DNA of 64,000 bases from Propionibacteriaceae bacterium AM104-82 (lineage in GTDB: Bacteria > Actinomycetota > Actinomycetes > Propionibacteriales > Propionibacteriaceae), in NCBI GenBank assembly GCA_027658995.1, contig JAQDQK010000003.1, positions 124,001 through 188,000 on the forward strand, in the 5' to 3' direction. This document shows positions 57,175 through 64,000 of this stretch, piece by piece. Positions within the stretch are counted from its first letter, which is position 1. Each line of letters starts with the position of its first letter. A program made the position numbers and the translations under genes. The notes beneath the pieces are model-generated. The model searched no databases. It saw only the letters and a program-made list of their open reading frames with translations, and was not told the origin of the DNA.

Positions 57175-58988
57175 GCGCTGAAGCCCGCCGGGAACAGCGG
57201 ATCGTCGAAGCCGACCTGATCCTCCGGATGCCTGCGCACCGAGGCCATCGAGCGGGGCAGGTCGAACGGAAGCCTTCCCACCGGCGCCACCTCGCCGAGC
57301 AGCGCGTCGACGAGGGCGTCCCCGCTGGTGCCGTAGTCGGCAACCAGAACAGAGGCCACGTCGAGCAGCGGCGTCAGCACGGCCGGCCGGTCGAGGAACA
57401 CGTCGATCACGACGGGGCAGTGCCGGGCGATCCGCTCGAGTCGCACCCGCAGGCCGGGCTGGAAGTCGAGCGAGCCCTGATGGAACCAGCTCTCGAGGAA
57501 GAGGTCGTCGCGCGGCTCAAACGGGGCGGCGAGGCGCACGAGGGCGATGCTCGCCTCCTCCGGGCTGTCGACGACGGTGCCGAGCCGGGCGGCGGCCTCG
57601 CGGGAGATGCCCTCGGCGTAGACCCGCTGGTCCGCGGCGAGGGGAAGCAGGTCGCGGCCGGTCAGCACCGTCACGGAGGCCGACTGTGCCCGCCTCCCGT
57701 CGCGCACGAAGTCCTCGCGCCCGACGATGCCGGTCGCGGCCTCCTCGTCGACGTAGGGGTCGTCGAAGAGCCCCAACTGGAACTTCACGCGCAGCAGCCT
57801 GCGCGCCGACTCGTCGACGCGCGACTCCGGGATGCGTCCGGTCGCCACGAGGCCGGCGAGCAGGTCGACGCATTCCTCGCCTCCGAACTGGTCGCAGCCC
57901 GCGTTCAGCAGCGCCTCCATCCGGCCGGGCGGGTCGAGGTGCTCCACGCCCCACGCACGGGCGGGCAGCACCTGGTCGCCGACGTGGTTGTCGTTGATGA
58001 GTTCCCAGTCGGAGAGCACGACACCGTCGAAGCCGAGCACGCCGCGCAGCAGGTCGGTGACGATGGCGCGGTTGTAGCCGAAGCCGACCTCGTCTGCCTC
58101 GATGCCGCGCAGCGTCAGGCCGATCGGCTTGGAGTAGTAGGGCATCACCGCGCTGACGCCCGCGTCGATCGCGGCGGGGAAGGGCTGCAGGTGCGACTCC
58201 TGCGAGCCGCTCGGGTAGACCTGGGCGGCGCCGTAGGGGAAGTGGGAGTCCTCGCCTCCCTTGACGGTGCCGCCGCCCGGGAAGTGCTTGGCGGTGCAGG
58301 CGACGCTTCCGGGGGCGAGGCGTTCGCCCTGCATCCCCGCGAGATAGGCCACGCCGAGCCGGGTGACGACGTCGGGGTCCTGGCCGTAGGTCTGTGCCTG
58401 GCGCGCCCAGCGGGGCTCGGTCGCCAGGTCGAGGGTCGGGTGCAGCGCCGCCCGGATCCCGACGGCGGTGTACTCCTGCCGGGCGATGTCTGCGAAGTGG
58501 CGCACCAGCGACTCGTCGCGAAGCGCGGCGAGCCCGAGCATCTCGGGCCACTGCGAGAAGGCGCCCGCAGAGAAGGAGGCGCCCGCGTTCTCCGCGAACG
58601 AGTGGCGCGGGTCGCTCGAGATGGTGACGGGGATGCCGTGCGGGGTCTGCTCGGCGATCTCCTGCACCGCGTTGTGCCACCGGGCCGCGGCGGCCGCCTC
58701 GCCCAGGTGGTGCACGTTGAAGTGGTTGAGCAGTTTGCCCGTGACCACCTCGGCGGTGCCCGACTTGCTGATGGCACCCGCCCCCTCCAGCACCGTCCCG
58801 TCCGGCCCCGCCTCGATGACGGTGTGGAACATCAGGCCGATCTTCTCGGCAAGCGTGAGCCTCCCGAGCAGGTCGTCGACGCGTTCCTCGACGTCGCGGC
58901 GGGGGTCCTCGTACGGGTCGAGGACGCCGTTGCGGTTCAGGTCGCGGTACCGCTGGCCTGACGGGTCGGTGCTGAAGGTGGCGGGCAT
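57171..58988 (-). CDS. Glycoside hydrolase family 3 beta-glucosidase
   Basis: Cytoplasmic GH3 enzyme of 605 residues, with the N-terminal barrel (KHFPGGG at 234-240, the nucleophile Asp327 in GVVLSDWEL) and the C-terminal sandwich domain. The acid/base residue in the second domain cannot be placed by eye. No signal peptide, so it acts on imported beta-glucosides. It lies downstream of the importer genes on the same strand and is the final gene of the right-hand sugar locus. Confidence 0.9.
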   Translation of the reverse strand: MPATFSTDPSGQRYRDLNRNGVLDPYEDPRRDVEERVDDLLGRLTLAEKIGLMFHTVIEAGPDGTVLEGAGAISKSGTAEVVTGKLLNHFNVHHLGEAAAAARWHNAVQEIAEQTPHGIPVTISSDPRHSFAENAGASFSAGAFSQWPEMLGLAALRDESLVRHFADIARQEYTAVGIRAALHPTLDLATEPRWARQAQTYGQDPDVVTRLGVAYLAGMQGERLAPGSVACTAKHFPGGGTVKGGEDSHFPYGAAQVYPSGSQESHLQPFPAAIDAGVSAVMPYYSKPIGLTLRGIEADEVGFGYNRAIVTDLLRGVLGFDGVVLSDWELINDNHVGDQVLPARAWGVEHLDPPGRMEALLNAGCDQFGGEECVDLLAGLVATGRIPESRVDESARRLLRVKFQLGLFDDPYVDEEAATGIVGREDFVRDGRRAQSASVTVLTGRDLLPLAADQRVYAEGISREAAARLGTVVDSPEEASIALVRLAAPFEPRDDLFLESWFHQGSLDFQPGLRVRLERIARHCPVVIDVFLDRPAVLTPLLDVASVLVADYGTSGDALVDALLGEVAPVGRLPFDLPRSMASVRRHPEDQVGFDDPLFPAGFSA

Positions 58989-59000
58989 GGTTCTATCTCC

Positions 59001-60542
59001 TCAGTCGAGCGGTGCGAAGACCTCTGGCGCGATCACTGGACGCAGCGTGCGGGCCACCTCACCCTCGGTGAAGTAGCGGCGCAGCGCCCCGTCGGTGAGC
59101 ACGTTGCCGAGCGCGCCCATGATCATGGCCTGGTCGAGAGACAGGTGGCGGCGCGCGACCTGCCCGGACTTCGTGGCGATGGCGTCGAAGAATCCGCCGG
59201 GGCCGTAGGAGTCGAAGTCGGCCTCGATCCGTGCCAGGTTCTCGTAGGCCTCGCGCGGCTCGTGCATCATCGCCAGGAACGCGGCGTGCGGGGTGACGAC
59301 GCCGTCGCCGTAGGTGGGCTCCGGCTCGTCGCGCACATGGTCGGTGTGCTCGATGTCGGAGAAGTAGCCGTCGGGACGCATCCCGAGCGCCTCGACGCCC
59401 CACTCGCTGTACCCGCCCGCGGGGTGGCTTGCGGGGGAGAAGCCCCAGTAGCCGTAGTTGTCCATGCCGTGGATGCGCTGCACCGCGACGTGGCGGGGGT
59501 GGTTCTTGCCCCAGGAGTTCGGCGCCCAGGTCTCCTCGGGCACGAACACGTTGGGCATCAGTTCCTCGAACATCGAGCCGCCCCAGCCGGGCACCGTCTG
59601 GTGGCCCAGATAGTCGTAGGCGCCCTCATAGACGTCGACGCCCTCATAGGTGTGCCACTCTCCGACGGGGATGATCTCCTGCCAGTCCCAGTCCGGCGGG
59701 AAGGTCCGCCACGCCTGGTAGTAGGCCTGCGCGGGGACCTGCCCCTTCGCGATGCCCAGGTAGGTGGTGATCCTGGTCTCGGAGACGATCGTGTCGTAGT
59801 GGTGGTCGCGGGTGTACCAGACGCCGCGGCCCTCACCGATCAGGTCCCGCTCGATCGTGGGCGGAGGGGAGGGCAGCCTGGTCGGCTCGGACAGGTAGTA
59901 GCCGCCGTAGTTGAGGTAGGGCCGCGAGTTGGTCGGGTCGGCGAACACGTCGAAGCGCATCGCGTCGAACAGTTCTCCCGCCACCTTGCGGTTGCCCTTG
60001 TCGCCGTTGCGCACCACGAGCAGGGCGGCGCCGAGCCAGGCGGCGTCGATGCTCGAGACGAACGGCTCGACGGCGTTGCCGTCCTCGGGCCAGTTGAGCA
60101 CCACCGAGCCGTCGCGCGGGTCGTACCAGTTGAAGTACATGCCGGCCGCGTCGTGGTGGGTCATCTTCTTCAGCGTGCGCAGCGTCTGGCGGATCCGGTT
60201 GTTCGCCTCGCCCGGCGTGATGATCCGCAGGTCGCGGGCGACGAGCGTGCTCCACAGGTAGCCGCCGATGTTGGTCGGCGAGGTGTAGTGCGCGTTGGTG
60301 GCGAGGTCTCCCGAGATGTTGTCGGAGATCAGCCCTGTCCTGCGGTCGGTCATAGCGACCATCGAGGCCCACGTGTCGCGCGCCCAGCGCAGCAGCGTGT
60401 CCCGGTCGGTCCCCTCGGGGGTGGGTAGTGGTTTCCTCGCGTCGGCGAGTGCGACCGAGGGGAGGCTCGCAAGGGCCGCGGCCGTGAGGCCTCCTGCGAG
60501 CGCGGTGCGTCTGCTGATCGGGGTCGGGTCAGGTCGGTTCAT
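59001..60542 (-). CDS. Tat-exported glycosidase of the PF10091 glycoamylase-like family
   Basis: A 513-residue secreted protein. The twin-arginine signal SRRTALAGG followed by a hydrophobic run ends near SVALA, so it is exported folded. The mature part has an all-helical (alpha/alpha)6-type pattern with blocks YTSPTNIGGYLWS, NYGYWGFSPASHPAGGYSEW and LSLDQAMIMGALGN, matching the PF10091 family that includes GH144 endo-beta-1,2-glucanases. Together with GH3 and the importer it suggests use of an extracellular glucan (possibly beta-1,2-linked), an inference from family only. Confidence 0.82.
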   Translation of the reverse strand: MNRPDPTPISRRTALAGGLTAAALASLPSVALADARKPLPTPEGTDRDTLLRWARDTWASMVAMTDRRTGLISDNISGDLATNAHYTSPTNIGGYLWSTLVARDLRIITPGEANNRIRQTLRTLKKMTHHDAAGMYFNWYDPRDGSVVLNWPEDGNAVEPFVSSIDAAWLGAALLVVRNGDKGNRKVAGELFDAMRFDVFADPTNSRPYLNYGGYYLSEPTRLPSPPPTIERDLIGEGRGVWYTRDHHYDTIVSETRITTYLGIAKGQVPAQAYYQAWRTFPPDWDWQEIIPVGEWHTYEGVDVYEGAYDYLGHQTVPGWGGSMFEELMPNVFVPEETWAPNSWGKNHPRHVAVQRIHGMDNYGYWGFSPASHPAGGYSEWGVEALGMRPDGYFSDIEHTDHVRDEPEPTYGDGVVTPHAAFLAMMHEPREAYENLARIEADFDSYGPGGFFDAIATKSGQVARRHLSLDQAMIMGALGNVLTDGALRRYFTEGEVARTLRPVIAPEVFAPLD

Positions 60543-60575
60543 GACTGCTCCTTCTTGTCCTTCTGGCAGGGGGTG

Positions 60576-61406
60576 TTACTTGATCCCAGTGGTGGCGATT
60601 CCCTGAATGAAATGCCGCTGGAAAATCAGGAAGACGACGAGCACGGGCAGCACGACGACGGTTGCGCCCGCCATCAGCAGGCCGTACTCGGTCTGGTTCT
60701 GGCCCGTGGAGTAGAGCGCGAGCGCGACGGGCAGCGTGTAGGAGTTGTTCGTCTGGGCCACCACGAGCGGCCACAGGAAGTTGTTCCAGCTTCCGAGGAA
60801 GGTCAGGATGCCGAGCGTTGCCATCGCGGGGCCGAGCAACGGGAGGATGATCCTCAGGAAGATCTTCATCTCGCCTGCCCCGTCGATGCGGGCCGCCTCG
60901 ACCAGGTCCTTCGGGAGCCCCATGATGAACTGGCGCATCAGGAAGACGCCGAACGGGCCCACCAGGAACGGCAGGATCAGCCCGGGAAGCGTGTTGACAA
61001 GCCCCATGTTGGCGACAAGCACGAACAGCGGGACGAACGTCACCACTCCGGGGATCATCAGGGTGCCGAGGATCAGCGCGAAGATGACCTTCTTGCCGCG
61101 GAAGTTCAGCATCGCGAGCGCGTAGCCGACCATCGAGCAGAACAGCAGGTTGCCGACGGTGACCGCGACCGCGACAAGGGTCGAGTTCGCGAAGTAGGTG
61201 CCGAACGAGAGCCTGCTGAACAGCGAAGAGAAGTTGTCGAGCGTCGGGTTCTCCGGCAGCCACGTCGGCGGGACCTGACGCAGTTCGGAACTGGTCTTGA
61301 ACGAGCCGAGCACCATCCACACGAACGGCGTGACCACGACGAGCAGCGCAACGGTCAGCAGGAGGTAGAGCCACCAGCGACGGCGGAATCCGGTGTCCTG
61401 GGTCAT
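60576..61406 (-). CDS. ABC sugar importer, permease (MalG-like)
   Basis: A 276-residue permease with six hydrophobic helices and the EAA loop VEAARIDGAGEMKIF. The frame stays open well upstream in the neighbouring permease, but family sequence starts at the ATG at 61406 (MTQDTGFRRRWWLYLL). It begins 2 bases after the stop of the other permease. No ATPase is encoded here either. Confidence 0.92.
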   Translation of the reverse strand: MTQDTGFRRRWWLYLLLTVALLVVVTPFVWMVLGSFKTSSELRQVPPTWLPENPTLDNFSSLFSRLSFGTYFANSTLVAVAVTVGNLLFCSMVGYALAMLNFRGKKVIFALILGTLMIPGVVTFVPLFVLVANMGLVNTLPGLILPFLVGPFGVFLMRQFIMGLPKDLVEAARIDGAGEMKIFLRIILPLLGPAMATLGILTFLGSWNNFLWPLVVAQTNNSYTLPVALALYSTGQNQTEYGLLMAGATVVVLPVLVVFLIFQRHFIQGIATTGIK

Positions 61407-61408
61407 GC

Positions 61409-62353
61409 TCAGTCTCCCTTCTCGGACAGGAACTTGAACTGGACCGCCGTGATGATGGCGATCACCACGAAGATCAGGTAGCTCAGCGCCGCGGCGAAGC
61501 CGTAGTTGCCGAAGCTGAACTGCTGGTAGGTGTACATCGAGGCCGAGATGGTGCTGTTGAGCGGGCCGCCCTTCGTCATCACGAACGGCTCCTCGAAGAA
61601 CTGCAGGTAGCCGATGGTGGTGGTCACCATCACGAACAGCACGGTCGGGCGGATGATCGGCAGCACCACGTTGCGGAACCGCTGCCACGCGCCCGCCCCG
61701 TCGATGGAGGCGGCCTCGAGCAGTTGGGTGGGCACGGCCTGCAGGCCTGCCAGGAAGATGATCATGCCGGTGCCGAAGTTGCGCCACACGGCCATCGCGA
61801 TCAGCGAGGGCATCGCCCAGGTCGTCGACCCGAGCCAGTTGGGTCCGTCGATGCCGATCCAGCCGAGCACGGTGTTGACCAGGCCGCTGTCGGGGTGGAG
61901 CAGGAAGCGCCACACGACGGCGACCGCCACGATCGAGGTGATCACGGGGGTGTAGAAGCCAAGCCGGAAGAAGGCCCGGAACCTCGAGATGCCGTTGTTG
62001 AGCGCGATGGCGGCGGCCAGCGCGACGATGATGGTCAGCGGCACCCCGACCACCACGAAGTAGATGGTGTTGAACGCGGCCTGCTGGAAGACGGGGTCCG
62101 CGAACGCCTTCGCGTACTGCTCGAACCAGACGAAGTCCACCGCGAAGGGCGTGCGCAGGTCCTTGTTCCTGATGTCGGTGAACGAGAAGAACACCGACTG
62201 GATCACCGGCCACGCGGTGAACACCAGGAACAGCAGCAGGAACGGGAGGGTGAGCAGCCAGCCCGCCCGTTCCTCCAGCCGGGCGCCGCCGGATCTGGAG
62301 GAACGGGAGCGGGGGACTGCCTTCCGCGGCGTTGCCGCAGTCGGCGCGGACAT
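61409..62353 (-). CDS. ABC sugar importer, permease (MalF-like)
   Basis: A 314-residue permease with six helices, a basic N-terminal tail and the EAA loop LEAASIDGAGAWQRF. The start ATG 62353 follows the binding-protein stop by 2 bases. Partner of the MalG-like permease; a shared MsiK-type ATPase is assumed. Confidence 0.92.
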   Translation of the reverse strand: MSAPTAATPRKAVPRSRSSRSGGARLEERAGWLLTLPFLLLFLVFTAWPVIQSVFFSFTDIRNKDLRTPFAVDFVWFEQYAKAFADPVFQQAAFNTIYFVVVGVPLTIIVALAAAIALNNGISRFRAFFRLGFYTPVITSIVAVAVVWRFLLHPDSGLVNTVLGWIGIDGPNWLGSTTWAMPSLIAMAVWRNFGTGMIIFLAGLQAVPTQLLEAASIDGAGAWQRFRNVVLPIIRPTVLFVMVTTTIGYLQFFEEPFVMTKGGPLNSTISASMYTYQQFSFGNYGFAAALSYLIFVVIAIITAVQFKFLSEKGD

Positions 62354-62355
62354 GG

Positions 62356-63648
62356 TTACTCTCCGGTGCCGATCGAGTCGGCCTGCGCCTGCGCGGCCTT
62401 CATGGCGTCCGCGCCCGAGAGGCCCTGCTTGGCGACCTTCTCGATCTCGTTGTCGAAGGACTCGATGACCTGCTCGAAGCTGGGGAACGTCGGCGGCACC
62501 TTGGCCGTCTTGAGGGCCTCACCGAACTTGGCGAGCTTCTCGTCCTTGGCCAGGGTGTCGTCGTCCCAGGCGGACTGCAGCGAGGGCAGGTCGCTCGTCA
62601 GGCCGTACCACTTGATCTGGGTCTCCGGCTGGCTCAGCCACTCGACAAGCGTCCAGGCGGCGTCGCGGCTCTTGGTCGCCTTGAAGACGGCCAGGTTGGA
62701 GCCGCCGATGAACGAGGAGGACTGGCCGCCGTCGGCGGTCGGGATCGGGGCGACATCGTACTTGTCCGCGAACGCGTCGTCGCCGTCCTGCTTGGCGAGG
62801 TCCTCGACGAGGCTCATCATCCAGGGGCCGGAGATGAACATCGGCACGGCGCCGCTGACGAAGTCGGCCTCGGTCTGGCCCTCCGGCGGGTTCGGGTCGG
62901 AGATGCCGTCCTTGAAGTAGGAGCCGTAGTAGTCGACGGTGGAGACCATCTCCGGGGTATCGAAGGTGTAGCCCTTGTCGTCGGCGATCTCGGCGCCGCG
63001 CGACCAGGCGAGCGGGAGAACGGTCTGCCAGGATCCGGTGCGGCCCGGCTGGAGGCTGATGCCCCACTTCACGCCGTCCTGCTCCTTCATCTTGGCGGCC
63101 ATCTGCTTGAACTCGTCCTGGCCGGTGGGCACCTCGGTGACGCCCGCCTTCTCGGCGATGTCGGTGCGGTAGTAGGCCATCCGCGTCTCGACGTACCACG
63201 GCACCGCATAGGAGGTGCCGCCCACCTTCGTGGTGTCGACGGCGCCAGGGAAGAAGCCGTTGAGGTCGATCGAGCTGGGGGTGGGATCGAGGGCGTCCAT
63301 GCCGACGAACTCGCCCATCCACGTCGTGCCGACCATCGCGACGTCAGGGGTGGTGCCTGCCGTGATGGAGTTGACGAACTTGTCGTGCGCCGAGTCCCAG
63401 GGGACCGGCGTGACGTTGACCTTGATGTCGGGGTGGGCGTCGGTGAACTCCTTGACGAGCTCGGGCAGCTTCTCGCCCTCGGCGCCCATCGCCCACACCT
63501 CGAGGGTGCCGGACGCCTTTGAGGTGTCGACGGCCTGCGCGGTGGGGGTGTCACCGCCGCCCCCGTTGTTGCCCTCGTCGCGGCCGCAGCCGGTCAGTGC
63601 GAGGGCGGTTCCGGCCGCGAGTGCGACCACCTTGAGGCTCAGACGCAT
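62356..63648 (-). CDS. ABC sugar importer, solute-binding lipoprotein
   Basis: A 430-residue sugar-binding lipoprotein; the signal ends with LTGC at Cys21, followed by an Asn/Gly-rich spacer. The family 1 fold shows LEVWAMGAEGEKLPELV, TTWMGEFVGMD and GGSNLAVFKATKSRDAAW. It is the first gene of the operon and lies behind a palindromic operator 95 bases upstream. The sugar is unknown; beta-glucosides fit the linked enzymes. Confidence 0.93.
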   Translation of the reverse strand: MRLSLKVVALAAGTALALTGCGRDEGNNGGGGDTPTAQAVDTSKASGTLEVWAMGAEGEKLPELVKEFTDAHPDIKVNVTPVPWDSAHDKFVNSITAGTTPDVAMVGTTWMGEFVGMDALDPTPSSIDLNGFFPGAVDTTKVGGTSYAVPWYVETRMAYYRTDIAEKAGVTEVPTGQDEFKQMAAKMKEQDGVKWGISLQPGRTGSWQTVLPLAWSRGAEIADDKGYTFDTPEMVSTVDYYGSYFKDGISDPNPPEGQTEADFVSGAVPMFISGPWMMSLVEDLAKQDGDDAFADKYDVAPIPTADGGQSSSFIGGSNLAVFKATKSRDAAWTLVEWLSQPETQIKWYGLTSDLPSLQSAWDDDTLAKDEKLAKFGEALKTAKVPPTFPSFEQVIESFDNEIEKVAKQGLSGADAMKAAQAQADSIGTGE

Positions 63649-63742
63649 GGTTCCTCCTGAAGTCTGATGGCCTGGGCCGGCGACTACCTCGGGCGACTGC
63701 CGTGTCTTGAGGGACGTCGTTGAGCCTCAGCCTGTCATGGAT

Positions 63743-63763
63743 GCGCTTACCGTAAGCGCTTAC
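63743..63763. promoter_or_regulatory. Nested LacI-type operators of the beta-glucoside locus
   Basis: GTAAGCGCTTAC at 63752-63763 is a perfect 12-bp palindrome with a central GC. It shares bases with a second inverted repeat, GCGCTTAC-C-GTAAGCGC, at 63743-63759. Both fall between the importer operon (leftward) and the LacI-family gene (also leftward), about 95 bases before the binding protein. The adjacent regulator is the obvious ligand. Confidence 0.7.
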
Positions 63764-63820
63764 ATTGGACGCTACACCGTCTCGGGGTGAGTCGCAAGTG
63801 TTTGGCGGAAGATCCCCCGG

Positions 63821-64000
63821 TCAGGGGCAGCCGCAGGACTGGCGCAGCACCACCGTCGTCGGGAGTCGGCGCCCGGGTTCGGCGGCGGAGTGCCCCGCGA
63901 GAAGTTGTCCGATGCGGTCGGCGACCAGGCGTCCCAGTTCGCGTACGGGTTGGCGCACCGTCGTCAACCCTGGCGCGATGTAGCGGGCGGCCATCATGTC
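63821..64000 (-). CDS. LacI-family regulator, C-terminal fragment at window edge
   Basis: Sixty codons of the C-terminus are visible; the start is beyond the right edge. The sequence ARYIAPGLTTVRQPVRELGR followed later by LPTTVVLRQSCGCP is the typical end of LacI/GalR sensor domains, including the QSCGCP tail. It is upstream of, and same-strand with, the importer operon whose operator is 58 bases past its stop. It probably controls that operon. Confidence 0.85.
   Translation of the reverse strand, partial: DMMAARYIAPGLTTVRQPVRELGRLVADRIGQLLAGHSAAEPGRRLPTTVVLRQSCGCP

Overview
The window is chromosomal DNA of a high-GC actinobacterium. GC is about 70% by eye, codons end almost always in G or C, GTG starts are frequent, and the ribosomal protein cluster has an actinobacterial order. 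The combination of a family 1 encapsulin with DyP cargo, pyruvate formate-lyase, several glycoside-uptake loci and the protein styles suggests Propionibacteriaceae (Tessaracoccus/Arachnia-like). That placement is an impression, not a measurement.

Layout. 0-5.6 kb: a DUF4112 membrane protein cut by the window edge, gltX, a malic enzyme, then a DyP peroxidase with a C-terminal cargo tag followed directly by its encapsulin shell gene. 5.6-14.4 kb: six paralogous genes of an uncharacterised family (shared C-terminal YRIEN ... ALYYLP domain) in GTGA/ATGA-overlapping pairs, interspersed with a glutathionyl-hydroquinone-reductase-like enzyme and an ABC exporter. 14.4-18.3 kb: a low-GC island with only two genes, a small membrane protein and a 1017-residue reverse transcriptase-nitrilase fusion. 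This is the architecture of nitrilase-type defence-associated reverse transcriptases (DRT1/UG1-UG5 branch). The island is bounded by a perfect 47-bp direct repeat copied from the 3' end of the adjacent SF2 helicase gene, and it separates that helicase from the paralogue operon that must originally have followed it by 9 bp. No integrase gene is inside. 18.3-24.1 kb: helicase, membrane protein, DEDDh exonuclease, cNMP/CBS/DUF294 protein, Nudix hydrolase. 24.2-31.3 kb: beta-galactosidase, pflB-pflA with an activator-type promoter, and a secretion-style QG-rich membrane protein.

31.5-54.5 kb: the S10 and spc ribosomal operons plus secY-adk-map. They are separated between rpsQ and rplN by about 10 kb holding a LacI regulator, a GH13 alpha-glucosidase, its sugar ABC importer, a holin-like protein and a MacB/FtsX-type ABC protein. 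Clear intrinsic terminators end the S10 operon and the segment ending at rplO. 54.5-64 kb: a DUF1707 protein, two tandem zinc metallopeptidases, and a second sugar locus (GH3 beta-glucosidase, Tat-exported PF10091-type glycosidase, ABC importer, palindromic operator) next to the end of a second LacI-family regulator.

The main themes are carbohydrate uptake under LacI control, anaerobic pyruvate metabolism, translation, and one horizontally acquired anti-phage-type island. No tRNA, rRNA, CRISPR array or transposase was seen, and no gene-free stretch longer than about 300 bases exists.
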